From Cryptomeria japonica (Eukaryota; Streptophyta; Pinopsida; Cupressales; Cupressaceae), in contig NC_081405.1 in the NCBI RefSeq assembly GCF_030272615.1, forward strand, positions 570,335,095-570,399,094: DNA of 64,000 nucleotides. The letters are read 5' to 3'. Positions 48,801 to 60,407 of the stretch are shown here, piece after piece. Each line of letters begins with the position of its first letter. Positions within the stretch are counted from its first letter, which is position 1. The translations under genes were made by a program, and so were the position numbers. A model generated the notes under the pieces. It did no database searches, was not told the origin of the DNA, and worked only from the letters and a program-made list of their open reading frames with translations.

Positions 48801-49064
48801 ATTTAGAGAGCAAGGAGTCTTAGAGGATTGGTGAGTCCTAGATTGGATTCACTAGGTCTACATAAAAGAGAGTGTATGAACATGATTTCTAAACCCACAC
48901 TGACAGAAGTCAAAGAGAAGGAAACACTGGCACACTTACTAACTGGACTAGCATCCATGTCTAAAAATTTCAAAACCGGATGGGATACATACCTAGAGTT
49001 GCTGGATAAGGCTTACCTGGAAATTTTGAAGTTAGTCAAGCTCGGCGAAACAAATGGTATTTAA
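45873..49064 (+). pseudogene. Unknown 1,064-codon ORF inside the LTR element
   Basis: A single frame from ATG 45873 (MASESSTPTFIANTT) to TAA 49062-49064. It has internal stops at 46080, 46248, 46467, 46890, 46914, 47295, 47331, 47553, 47577, 47613, 48390 and 48804. There is no frameshift, which is striking over 3.2 kb. The N-terminal 400 codons look like a folded, mixed domain. A basic Pro/Lys stretch follows near 47395-47440 (KRKLVTSTPKTPRKKNK, nuclear-signal-like), then a helical C-terminal half with a coiled-coil-like ending (48700-49060). None of the retroviral enzyme motifs (YxDD, DDE, DSG) is present. I do not recognise the family. It could resemble the unknown extra ORFs that non-autonomous plant LTR elements carry, or be a captured host gene. 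Placement between gag and the polypurine tract shows that it is part of the element. Confidence 0.75.
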
Positions 49065-49279
49065 TTCATTCTTTTGTTTCAAATTCTTTCAATTCTTTCA
49101 CCAGTGTTTGGCATTGATGCCAAAGCGGGAGTGTATATATGTGAAAAATATCAGAAAAATATCATACAAGAACATGTGGGAAGGACATCAGAATATTAGG
49201 AGTATATTTCTTAGGGGGAGCATATTTTTGTTGAACCGATACAGAATCCATTTTTCACATGAGTGTTGCCATCAATGCC

Positions 49280-49290
49280 AAAGGGGGAGA
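49280..49290 (+). other. Polypurine tract
   Basis: AAAGGGGGAGA sits directly before the 3' LTR, where plus-strand DNA synthesis starts in LTR elements. Confidence 0.85.
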
Positions 49291-49291
49291 T

Positions 49292-50187
49292 TGTTGCCAA
49301 TTGACACTCATTAGATACATTTTTTTGTCATTGATGGCAACAAGATCATATGGAAGTCATATACTGGTATTAGGAGGCATTTATTGGTAGACACTGGCAT
49401 TGGAGTGTCCAGGGTTACACAGGCACTGGCACCGGCATCAATTACTTCAAGGAAACCGACATCAAGGAAGCTTTATTTAGAAAATTATTTTGTAATTATT
49501 GTCAAGTCCGACATTGAATATCTTTTCTAATGTATTGTAAGCTAACATAAGGCATATTGTTTGTCATGGGTATATAGGTTAGTGTGTTAGGTCATTATGA
49601 TATATCATGATTTAATGTGAGGATAGAACTTGTGGATGTGGATTGTGAATGTGAAAGTCATTTGAATGCAAATATTGTATCATGCAATGATCTGTAAATT
49701 TTTTGTAAGACATTCTTAGAGGGAATGTGATACCAGTAGTAGTGTTTTGGGTTTATGAACCGGTATAGAGCAGAGCTAGAACTAGAACTCTATTTGCCAT
49801 AATAGATGCATTTTGTGAGTTCATTTTCATTGTTTTACTTTAGCAAAAGCTTGTAGTAAGTGGGACTCTTTACTGATGAGCAGTGTGCTCTATGTAGTGT
49901 GCCTTCCTGCATGTGCAAGCCCCCAATATATGTAATATCTTTCATATGACCAGTGAACTAATATTGTGGGTCACAAATCCCATCGTGGCTTTTCCTCTTT
50001 GAGGTTTTCCACGTATAAATTCCATGTGTTATGGTGTTTATTCATGTGGATGGTTTATTTGCTTCAAGTTATATGGTTATTTGTTTATTGGTTTATATGT
50101 GTATGTTATAAAAGGATAAAATCTTATCTTACTCGTAGAACACTGATTCAACCCCCCCTCCCCTCTCAGTGTTCTTGGATCCCAACA
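49292..50187 (+). repeat. 3' LTR
   Basis: 896 bp, TGTTGCC to CCCAACA; direct repeat of 43439-44305 with many substitutions and small indels. Confidence 0.9.
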
Positions 50188-51600
50188 TTTATCAATTTCA
50201 TTGAAATAAATTATTTTCTCTTTGAATTCCTAGGTCCTTTTTTAGCATAACTACCATAGCTTTTTATTATGGGTAAAACAAGTTTAGAAGGAACCCAAAA
50301 CCCTTTATATAAAGCTACTTATAAGATAGCCAATACTAACTAGCAACAAAACCAAGGAACAAAATGTTATAGAAAGAAAGACATAACAACCCATAGTAGA
50401 ACTAGAGAACAAAAAGCTACCTCAAAGAAAGAAACAATAGACCGAAATTAAAAAATGACAAACATGCAACAAAAACTAGACAAACAACATAGACAATAAG
50501 AACTACTTTAACATATTCAAAGTACTAGCAACTCGAAGCTCTTGCTGGTATATCTTCTATGAAGTTCATACGAGTTTTATATGTTCTTTTTTGCTTCCAT
50601 AAATTTTATCTTGCCTCGAGTTGTAGCATATATATACATACACCGATGTGTGTGTGTGGGTGCGCACACATGCGCGTGCGTGTGTGTTCCTAGATTGACA
50701 TAGCCCTAGAGACCACTAGACAATCGGTGTCACAAGTAGCATGAGTTAGATTGTTGGCCACCTCTTCAACATCCCACATGTCATTCTCATGCCACTCCTC
50801 TCTCTATCCCAATAGAAGCAAATCTTGTTCCTCATCCTAAATATTGTCCTCCTCCTCATCAGCCAAGGTGTCATCAATATTTATTAAATTATCAAAACTG
50901 AAATTAAAACTTATTATTGTAGCTAAGGAAAAAAGTTAAAATAAATTGTAATCGTTGTTCAACTTATTCATAATTCTAGTATGAATTTCTTTGTAGTAGA
51001 TTTTTTTTTGTTCCCCTAATCTTTCAACTCAACACATAACATTTTCTATATTTCTTTAGCAAAAAGAAGTCAAAGAAAATATGCCTTATTGTTTCAAGTT
51101 TCCTACAAATGTTACAAACTTCAATATCAACATATTAGACAATAAAACATAAAATTTTCTTACTCTAATATATAATGCTATAATTTTATTGTATAGGTTA
51201 CTAAATGTTAAATATGATTATATTCTAACAAATAAAAAATAATTTAAATAAAAGTTAAATTTAATGCTAAAAGTATTGAAAGTTGAATTATATAATATAA
51301 TTAAATGTTTTATTTACATTTATGATAATTTTTTGTATGTAAGTAATTGTATTTCAATAGATTTTTATTTTTTTTATAAGTAGTTGTGTTTGGTTAGTAT
51401 TATTGCAATTAGTTTAATTTAATTAACAAAAATAAAATGAAGTAACTTAACACGTCACTATTAATAATACAAAGAAAAAATTAAATGATATGATAAGTTT
51501 TATTAGTAGGAAAGAATGAAGGAAATATAGTCATATAAAATTGAATTATATAATTATAAATATAATAATTTTAAATTTTAAAATAATAATTAGTAAGTTG
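50188..51600. repeat. AT-rich duplicated unit, copy U4 right part
   Basis: Continues the unit after the LTR element. 50230-50600 matches 14700-15080, and 51300-51600 matches the two sides of the gypsy insertion at 15873-19485, joined without it. 50640-51290 is more divergent. The unit is cut at 51600 by the Tat-type LTR. No gene is seen. Confidence 0.8.
50653..50692. repeat. GT-rich alternating purine-pyrimidine tract
   Basis: Runs of TG and CG repeats (TGTGTGTGTGGGTGCGCACA, then CATGCGCGTGCGTGTGTG) give a nearly continuous alternation. Such tracts can form Z-DNA and vary in length. The matching region of the other unit copy (about 15090) lacks it. Confidence 0.7.
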
Positions 51601-52369
51601 TGATGCTCTGCAAAAAGGATTAGAAAATTTGTTTGATGGCAACACACACAAGAGCACAAGAAACAAACGTTAGTGTTAGCAACAAAAGATTATCCTAAAC
51701 AGGCATATCAAGAGAGATATTAAGCATGAAATAGAAAGCATATAAACAAAGAATAAAATAGCTAATCAAGATGCTCATAGTTGCTCCTCCCTTGTTCCTC
51801 TCCTCTCCAAGTCCCAAATGAGTGTAGCTCTCAGCTTTTAGCACTAGCCATGGATGCCATATGGAGATTCAAGATGGTTGAATATGATAAGCAAATACTA
51901 TGCAAGAGTAGATAGTGATGCTATGAAAAAGCTCTATGCTAATGCCAGTATAACAACAATACTCTAATGCTTTTTTTTTGCTTGAGGAGAAGGGTTCTAT
52001 TTATAGAAGAAATGGGGAAATGAAGGGTTAAGATTGAATGGTTTAATCAAGGGCCAAGTTTGAAAGTTGGGGATCCATGTGCACAATTGGCACCAATAAA
52101 ATGGTGACAAGTGTCAACATAGGATTGGGTTGAGAGAAGAGGTTGGAGGCATTAAAGGCCTGAGAAGACCTCATGGTTATCTAGAGGCTAAGGGTCAAGT
52201 CCAAATCAAGATTACCCACTGGATTAAGAGTTAATCCAAGGATAAACCTTTGTGCAAATGTTTAAGAGATAATCATGGTCAAAGCATTAATGGCCTAATG
52301 AGACCTTTGGGTTGGGTAGAGGTTGAGTCAAAACAAATGTTTTAACCATGTGGGAGGATTTGAGGTAAC

Positions 52370-52500
52370 CATTAATGGTTATTGGAGACTTTGGGGATTA
52401 AGTGGTTGAAGGTTGAAAGCCTTCAATGGTTATCAAAGACTTTGAGCCATTTAGTGGTTGAAGGTTGAAAGCCTTTAATGGTTATCAAAGACTTTGAGGG
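52370..52500. repeat. Tandem repeats in the Tat LTR, unit about 65 bases
   Basis: AGTGGTTGAAGGTTGAAAGC recurs at about 52400 and 52455, each time followed by CTT-C/T-AATGGTTATCAAAGAC. Confidence 0.75.
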
Positions 52501-52754
52501 TTTGAGAAGTGACTTCCCTTTTGCTTAGGAATGTGACAAAGTTTAGAGAAGGGGTTAGGTTATTTAGAAGTGATTAGAAAATTCTAGAAGGGGTTTAGGC
52601 ATGCAAGTGGATTTTGTAGGAAAATGCAAGTGGGAGAAATTTTGGTATTTTCAATTAAAATAAAATTATTTATTTCATTTAAATGGTGTAATTTGCATTT
52701 GGATAAATATTCAAATAAATATTAATTTATTTAAATGAGAAAAATGAAGATAAA

Positions 52755-53280
52755 GCATTAAAATGCTTGAAGACTTTGAGGGAAACCATTAAAGGCTTGA
52801 AGACTTTAAGGAAAACCATTAAAGTCTTAAGAAGACTTTAAGGGAAGCCATTAAGTTTGAAGACTTTAAAGCCATCAAATTTGAAGACTTTAAGGGAAAC
52901 CATTAAAGGCTTAAGAAGACTATAGAAGGAAGCCATCAAGTTTGAAGACTTTAAAGCCATCAAGTTTGAATACTTTAAGGGAAACCATTAAAGGTTTCAA
53001 GTGGGTGAGGATAAATAGGATTTTAAATAAATAATTTATTTAAAATAGTTGTGCAACTTGCTTTTGTAGGAAAATACAAGTGGGTGGAGGATAAAGGTGA
53101 TTTAAATAAATTATTTATTTAAAATAATTGTGCAACTTGCATTTGTAGGAAAATGCAAGTGGGTAGAGGATAAAGGTGATTTAAATAAATTGTTTATTTA
53201 AAATAATTGTGCAACTTGCATTTGTAGGAAAATGCAAGTGGGTAGAGGATAAAGGTGATTTTAAATAAATGTTAATTTAT
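52755..53280. repeat. Tandem repeats in the Tat LTR, two families
   Basis: 52755-53000 has several variants of GAAGACTTTAAGGGAAACC with CATTAAAGGCTT or CCATCAAGTTT. 53010-53280 has three copies of an about 84-base unit with GTGCAACTTGCATTTGTAGG and AAAATGCAAGTGGGTAGAGG. Confidence 0.8.
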
Positions 53281-53564
53281 TTAAATGTGAGAGGTGGGAT
53301 TTTGGGGGATTTAAATAAATATTAATTTATTTAAATGTGAGAGAATATTTAATTAAATAAATATGATTTATTTATTTAATTAATGGTCTTAATTTGGTTA
53401 AGTGAATTAAATCAAATAAATTGAATAATTTATTTAATTAATAGGAGAAGAGGGTTAAGATGAATTAATTAAATATTAATTTAATAAATTATTAATTGAT
53501 GGTTAAATAATCAAATAAATACTAAGTATTCATTTAATTAAGTGGACAGATTTATGTGACTACA

Positions 53565-53578
53565 TTTGCCCCTCTTTG
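53565..53578 (-). other. Polypurine tract of the Tat-type element
   Basis: In element sense, CAAAGAGGGGCAAA immediately precedes the LTR start TGTAGTC. Confidence 0.85.
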
Positions 53579-55962
53579 AGACGGTGCAGTTTATCACGTC
53601 GTTTCAAAGAAAGAAAAATAGGTGTGAAGAAATGCCCCATAAAATGTAAATTTAATGGGTGGTATGCCCCCTCGAGAGATGGGCCGAATTTTTATTTTTA
53701 TTTTTTGAAAAATCTGGCGATCTCTTGAAAAAGAATGAAAAGTGGAGGGGATGTAGAATAGAAGAAATTAGAACTAATGATGAAAGAAAAATGGAGTGAA
53801 TATGAAGAAACAACAAGCCAGTGAGTACCCTGAGGTCACGCAAGAGATACATAGTAGATGTAGTGTGGGGTTTAGATTGATGCTATACAATTGATCAAAA
53901 TTGGTTGGACAATCTGGTGCAATCGGTTTAATTGCCCCAGTCAAGTCAAAGCGTGACAGTTGATGTCAGTTGGTCGCTTGGACAAGATAAAGTCTGAGTA
54001 AGTGAATCAAAGTGACCTGATGTGACTTAGACAATTGATGTAATTGCCCGATGAAGTCAAGGTATATGAAGCAAAATACTCATTGAGACGTAGACAATTG
54101 ATGTAATTGTCCGATGGATTGTGTTTGATTGGTTTGATCAATTGATAATGTGTGTGTGTGATGGATGGTTGTGGGGAATCATGGCAGCCCCGTTGAGACT
54201 AGGTCATTATGATAAATGCCTGATGTAGTCTAGGATTACCATAATCAATTACCTGTTGAGACCCGAAGATACTTGATCAGAGTATCTGTTGATAGTCTAG
54301 GTGTGTGGGAGTCGATGTATCTGTGTAGACAGAGTAACTGGCTTAATTTTGTGGATGAGTGAGAATGGGAAGCGATGAAGGGATTAGGATGATGTTGATG
54401 ATCAAGATAGGGAGGGTGAGGGGGGATTTGATGTTAGATAGAAGATATGGAGGACTAGGACCAAGTCCTATGGAAGAAGATGAGTAAAATAGAGTGTGCA
54501 TTATTATGACTATGTATGCATGATATGCAGCTATTATGAATGTATGGATGGGTGGAATGCAACGAAATGCAATATATACAAATGAGATGGAATGACGATC
54601 CATGGTGCTTTATTTTTCATCATTGAGCTTTAAAATGTTGTAAGAAAATACAAGCAACTTGACATAAAGATTCAAGATGACCAGAGTATTTCGTACATGG
54701 ATTTTGATATAGCAAGTTAATACAAGCAACTTGATATAATGGATCAAGTTGACTAGAGTATTGCTTGCGGAACAGACAAGGATTATCTCCTTTCATGCAT
54801 GACTTGGATCATCCTCCTTGATCTTAGGCTGATCATATCCTGAGACAAGTGCATACCATAATAAGAGATAAAACCTTTATCCAGTTTGGATGAGGTAGGA
54901 GGAACCAAAGAAAGAGCATTGTACCTGCAAACAAACAGTATATACATAAAGAATAAAGAATATGGATCCTTGGTAATAGTTTATGCTCATATGGTCGAGG
55001 TATACGCTGTAGTTAGCAAGCCGTAGTGATCTATGACTGTATTTTTGCCTATGATCACATAGCTTAGTGAACTTCCCACGTAGACACCATTAGTACATGC
55101 CCCAGAACTTCATCGGAAATAAATTGCAGAGGATACAAACAATTGCGGCAAGAACCTAAAATAAATAACCCATAAATCAATCAAGTATATGATAGCTTAA
55201 ACAGAATTTTCTTGTCAAAGAAAATGTCATCTTGTCTTTGTTTTGGTAAGGAAGGATACATCCTTGTTGAAGACAGTTTGCATGTTTGAAATTGACTGTT
55301 TGGTTTGATTGATTGATAAGTGGTCATGTGTTTGGAGTATGTCGCAATGTTTGTTTGGGATCTGCTCAGATGGGTATGTACAATGTATTGCCATGTTTTT
55401 TTTTGTTTGATTTTTTGATGTTTTCTGATGTTTTTGGATTTTGTGAGACGTTTTTTTGAATATTTTTGGATTTTGAAGTGTTTTGAATGTTTTTGGATTT
55501 TGAATTTGTTTTGAATGGTTTTGGATTTGGTGAGATAGTTTTAAATGAAGAACTTTAATGAATCACAAGACAATGTAGAATCCACTTCCATCAATAGGTT
55601 AAAGGCATTGCCCCCAGTTTAGACATGACTATAAAAAAGCGGGATGCAGGATGCATATAGTACTTTCTTGGATTTGTAGATTTATAACAAGCCATGGTTG
55701 ATGGATGGATGGATGTATGTATGAAGTAGATGTGATCGCAACAAGTTTGAAAGACAATGGAGCCATAGCCTTTACGAGTGGCGCCTGTTTGCCAGGTTTT
55801 CACCATCGTACTTACCCAAGGTGCCACCGGAGTGGTTGTTCACCATTTGGATGCATGATTTTTCTTTACTTTTTTTGAATATTTTTGTATTTTCTTCAGG
55901 ACATTTTTCTGAATGTTTATGGTATTTTCTGGTATGTAGGGGAGCCTGATGCTCTGTATAGC
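53579..55962 (-). other. Non-coding 3' region between pol and the LTR
   Basis: About 2.4 kb without a supported ORF, as is usual in Tat elements. It has short repeats such as AATTGATGTAATTG near 54042 and 54098, and a TTTTTGGATTTTG-rich low-complexity tract at 55400-55540. Confidence 0.65.
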
Positions 55963-58426
55963 TTAGGTATAAAACCGTTTGAGGTGCATGCTGTTGATTG
56001 GATCTGCAAGTGGTTCTCCTTCTGATGTAGCCAACTGATATGCCCCAGACCCGAACATAGTAGTGACAACATATGGGCCCAGCCAGTTTGATTCAAACTT
56101 GCCCTGATGTTCTCTGTTTGGTTGGTTGCGAGGATTCTCTCGTAGAACAAGATCACCTACCTCAAATGTACGAGGTCTAACTCAGTGATTGTAGTTTCTG
56201 CTCATGCGCTGCTGATAGGCTTTGAGATGGTTGTATGCAGCTTGTCGTTTCTCATCAAGTAACTCTAAGTCCTGAAGACGGGATACTCTATAGGCTTCAT
56301 CATTGATGAGATTGTGCAAGGAAACCCGTAATGATGGTATCTCGACCTCAATAGGCAAGATAGCTTCTGCACCATATACCAACGAATAAGGAGTTGCACC
56401 TGTAGGGGTTCGAATGCTAGTTCGATATGCCCATAGCACTGGATTTAGTTGAACATGCCAATCACGGCCGTCATCATTGACTGTCTTCTTGAGGATTCTT
56501 AATATGTTTTTATTGGATGCTTCAGCCTGACCATTGCCTTGTGGGTAGTAGGGAGTGGAAAAGCGGTGTTGGATATGAAATTTCTCACAAAGTTCATGGA
56601 CATCCTGATTTTTGAAAGGAAGACCATTATCTGTGATGATGGACATGGGTACACCATACCAGCAGATGATGTAGTTGAGGATGAATGAGGCGATCTGCTT
56701 GCTGATGACTTGGGTAAGTGGAACAGCTTCGATCCACTTTGTGAAATATTCGGTGGCGGTAATAATGAATTTATGGCCATTGGATGAAGATGGATGAATC
56801 TTACCCACAAGGTCAAGGCCCCATTGACAAAAAGGCCATGGTGTCGTGATTGGTTGCAGTTCCTGGGCTGGTGCATGTATCAGGTTGCCATGAACTTGAC
56901 ATTTCTTGCATTTTCTGACAAAGTAGTAGGAATCCTTTTCCATAGATGGCCAATAAGATCCAGCTCGCATGAGTTTCTTGGCTAGTGACGGACCACTTGA
57001 GTGAGTCCCGCAAATTTCTTCATGTACCTCTTCCAAAGCCTTTGTTATCTCATCTTGTTCCAAACATCAAAGGAGAGTACCATCAAGACCATGTCGGTAT
57101 AGGGTTTTGGCAATAATGGTATATCAAGTAGTTTGGCGAATGAAGGTTTTACGTTGGTTATTTGATTGGTTAGGAGGAAGGGTGTGATCGCGGAGATAGG
57201 TGTAGAACTCACCGTACCATGGAGATTCAGAACCAACAAGGCGACATATCATCTCGGATTCAGGGATATCATAAGCGGGGATCCAAAGTTGTTCTACCAA
57301 GAATTCGTAGCGTGTTGAATTTTGTGGAAGATCTAGGAGAGATGCGATGGTAGCCATAGCGTCAACAGCTTGATTCTGATCTCTTGGTATCTGCTCAAAA
57401 GTGATAGTAGTAAATGATGTCTTTAGAGTGTCCACCATTTGCTTATATGGCATGAGTTTATCATCTTTGGTCTGATATTCATCTGTTGCTTGTCGAATGA
57501 CTAGTTAGGTATCGCCATATACTTGTAGTTCTTGTAATTTCCATTGTACGGCTAACCTGAGTCCTGTGATCAAGGCCTCATACTCTGCTATGTTGTTTGT
57601 GCATGGAAATGTGAGCCTGTAAGACTTTGGGATGCTATCACCCTGAGGTGTGATAAATAGAATGCCTTCCCCCGAGCCGTGCCTAGTGTATGAACCATCA
57701 AAATATAGTTTCCATGGTTGTGCTGTTGTGATCATGAATATCTCTTCATCTGGAAAATTGGAAATGAGAGGATGATCACCTATGAGAGGTGCATCAGCCA
57801 ACTGATCTGCAATAACCTGACCTTTGATAGCTTTACGGTCTACATACTCGATGTCAAATTCACTTAGAATCATCACCCATTTGGCCAACCGGCCTGTCAA
57901 TACTGCTTTGCTGAGTAAATACTTGAGTGGATCAATCTTTGCAATGAGTTGTACCTTGTGTGTTAATAGATAGTGCCTCAGTTTAGTGGCTGCTAAGATT
58001 ACTGCTAGGCAAGCTCGCTCAATAGGGGTGTAATTGAGTTCATAGCCCACCAATGTGCGAGAAATGTAGTAAACAACACACTCTTTTCCTTCTGCATTAT
58101 GTTGTGCCAGTAGTACACCCAATACTGTACTTGTTGCTGAGATATAGAGTAACAACGGTTTACTTGGATCTGGTGGCATCAATAATGGTGGATTCATAAG
58201 ATAGTCTTTAAGCGTCTGAAATTCTTGTTGGCATCGGGCATCCCACTGAAAGCGGATGTTCTTGTGTAGAAGATGTGTAAATGGGTGACACTTATCAGCC
58301 AGTTGTGCAATGAATCTTTGGATGGATTGAAGCCGTCCTTGTAATGTCCTTAGCTGACTGATATTCTTTGGAGGTGGCATGTCCATGATTGCCTTAACCT
58401 TTGCTGGATCGACCTCAATGCTTTGC
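55963..58426 (-). pseudogene. Tat pol, second part: RNase H, archaeal-type RNase H, integrase
   Basis: Frame after the shift near 58425. The first RNase H lies at about 57880-58200 and its catalytic start is changed (LLYISATSTVLGVLLAQ, no Asp). The second, archaeal-type RNase H lies at about 57400-57690 with YFDGS, NIAEYEAL and VYGDT, all three acidic residues present. Integrase has a zinc-binding HEEICGTH and CKKCQ, then DDE positions in ITATEYFTKW, IITDNGLPF and YYPQGNGQAEASNK. The C-terminal end (KFESNWLGPYVV) runs to TAA at 55963. Stops include 57505, 57124, about 57067 and 56182; at three of these the codon reads as CGA changed to TGA. Confidence 0.92.
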
Positions 58427-60407
58427 TTGAGACAATGTATCCTAAAAGTTTCCCGGAGGTTACTCCAAAGACACATTTCTTTGGGTTGAGTCGAACATGG
58501 TATTGTTCCAGTCTATCAAAGATTTTATCTAAGATGTGGAGATGTCTTTTTCTGGTGAGTGATTTTGCTAGTAAGTCATCCACATAATCTTCCATCATGG
58601 TATGCATCATGTCATGGAAGATGGTGGTCATTGCTCTTTGATAGGTTGCTCCTGCATTCTTGAGGCCGAAAGGCTTTACATTCTAGCAATATGTGCCCCA
58701 TGGACATGTGAAGGTTGTCTTATGTTGGTCCTCTAGTGTGATCTTTATTTGATTGTATCCTGAAAAGCCATCCATGAGTGAAAGCATGGCATGTCCCGCT
58801 GTTAGATCCACTATGATGTCGATATTTGGTAGGGGGAAGTCATCCTTAGGACAGGCCTTATTTAGATCTCTGAAGTCAGTACAAATGCGGATGCCCCCTT
58901 TTGGTTTGCCGACAGGAACAATGTTGGATATCCATTCTGCATAATCAATTTGTCTAATGAAACCAACATCTAGGAGTTTCTTGAGTTCTATTTTGACTAG
59001 CATTGCAATCTGAGGATGCATCTTACGAAGCTTCTACTTAACAGGTTTGGCTCCTTCTGCTATGGTGAGGTGATGCATGACTAAATTAGGATCAAGCCCA
59101 GGCATGTCTGCATATGACCATGCAAAGTTGATCTGACGCTTCTGGAAGAACTCTATAAATTTAGGCTGTTCCTCTGCAGTGAGAAGAGATGCCAGATGTA
59201 TGAGATGAGGATTTTCAGGAGTCCCCACATTGTATTCTTTGGTTTCCTTGATGAGAATCGTTGATCATTCCTGTTGTGTACTATTAGGGAGAATGTCAAA
59301 CCCTTCATCCTCAAGCGCCTCAGAGAGGTTTTCACCGTTGGATATGCTCTTTCTTTTTACTTTTGTCGGATCAAAGAGTGCCACAGTGTGGTTTTCACTG
59401 GAAGATCCATGTTTTATTGTTATATTTTTGCAGCTGAAAAGTTTGGCATTCGCCCCGAAGTATGCTGCGCTATTAAGTTCAATGGTGAATCCAACTTTGT
59501 GATCCCCGCTTGGTAGGTTATCCCTTAATTCCAAAAAGTCAATGATGGCCTCATCGTTTTGGAAGAAGTCAAGACATGGGGGATTTGGTTGGTTCCATTC
59601 GATGAGTTTAGGGTGGATAATGGGCATTACTTCATCGATTAGGTTAAGTGCGTTATATGTATCAGTGAGGGTTAAGACGTTATGGTGAAGGTCGTTAATG
59701 GTACTCTCCCTATCAGAATCAGGCGTAGGATGAGACGTAGGGTCTGTGGAAGATGTTTCCAGTTCAAGAACCCAAGTGGTCTTTATCTGTGCTTCTCCGT
59801 AAACAGGGATGTCTTTGCGTGGTGGAGGTGGTGATGTGTCTTCCTGATCTGAAGTATTAAGCTATACCGAATCAAATTCCCACTCATGTGAGTCGGTCTC
59901 TGAATCACTTTCCGGCATCCGATTGCTTTACCATACTGGGATGTCTTTTGAGTTAAACACTGCAGGTGTGATTGGTTGATGTACCTTTGTAGTGATCGGT
60001 GCTACAGGAAGTTTGATGGGGATAAAAGAATCTGGCACAGGAAGTATTGGCAGTGTTGACTCAGTGGCTTCTGCGGGAACTGTTGGTACCATAGATGCTG
60101 CTGCGGGTTCTGATACAGTTGCTGCTGCTAATGGTACTATGGATGTAATGGCTGTTGCGAATGGGATTACTGGTTTGATTGGTGGGATGATTGGTATTGT
60201 AGATGGTTGTGTTGGGGTTGTGAGCCTCAATGGGGCAGTCGGGATGGTGCTTGAGGCTGCTTTAATGATGAAAGGTGTCCTTTTTGCAGTAGGTTGACAT
60301 AATGGTTTGCTGGGTTTTCCTTTGAATCTGAGTTTAGGAAAGATTTCTTTCTCAAAGCCTAGGCCTGTATTACCTTTGGGCTTTAATTCTGGCAGCAGAG
60401 GTTCATG
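58427..60407 (-). pseudogene. Tat pol: reverse transcriptase and upstream linker
   Basis: In one frame with gag. The reverse transcriptase starts near 59030 (HPQIAMLVKIELKKLLDVGF), with VGKPKGGIRICTDFRDLNKA and an intact YVDD box at 58575-58586. Near 58425 a single-base loss after YIVSSK moves the frame to that of the RNase H. Stops are TAG 58680 and codons at 59031, 59229 and 59628-59925. Upstream, about 59930-60230, is a Pro/Thr/Ala-rich linker (IPIIPPIKPVIPF) of unknown role between the G-patch and reverse transcriptase. Confidence 0.88.

Larger units (their letters stand above)
43439..50187 (+). mobile_element. Non-autonomous LTR retrotransposon with a large unknown ORF
   Basis: Direct LTRs at 43439-44305 and 49292-50187, both TG to CA. 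A TGGTATCAGAGC primer site lies at 44308 and a polypurine tract, AAAGGGGGAGA, at 49280-49290. The internal 5 kb holds a shortened gag with four zinc knuckles and then a 1,064-codon frame of unknown function. No protease, integrase, reverse transcriptase or RNase H is present, so it must have depended on another element. Flanks read ATTAT before and TTTAT after, an imperfect 5-bp duplication. The LTRs have diverged noticeably, so the insertion is old. The gag style suggests Ty1/copia as the helper. Confidence 0.9.
51601..53564 (-). repeat. 3' LTR of the Tat-type element
   Basis: 1,964 bp. In element sense it starts TGTAGTCACATAAATC, right after a polypurine tract (53565-53578), and ends GCAGAGCATCA at 51601, where the duplicated AT-rich unit is cut. 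Tandem repeats lie inside at 52370-52500 and 52755-53280. The 5' LTR is not in the window, so the age cannot be judged. Confidence 0.85.

Noticed and set aside
49966-50250. + strand open frame of 94 codons
   Set aside because: It crosses the end of the 3' LTR into flanking DNA, so it is a chance frame.
52755-53280. Possible CRISPR-like array
   Set aside because: Repeats are adjacent and varied without unique spacers, they lie in a plant LTR, and no cas gene is present.
59992-60297. + strand Gly/Ala/Val-rich open frame of 101 codons
   Set aside because: It is the complement of the Pro/Thr/Ala-rich spacer of the Tat polyprotein.
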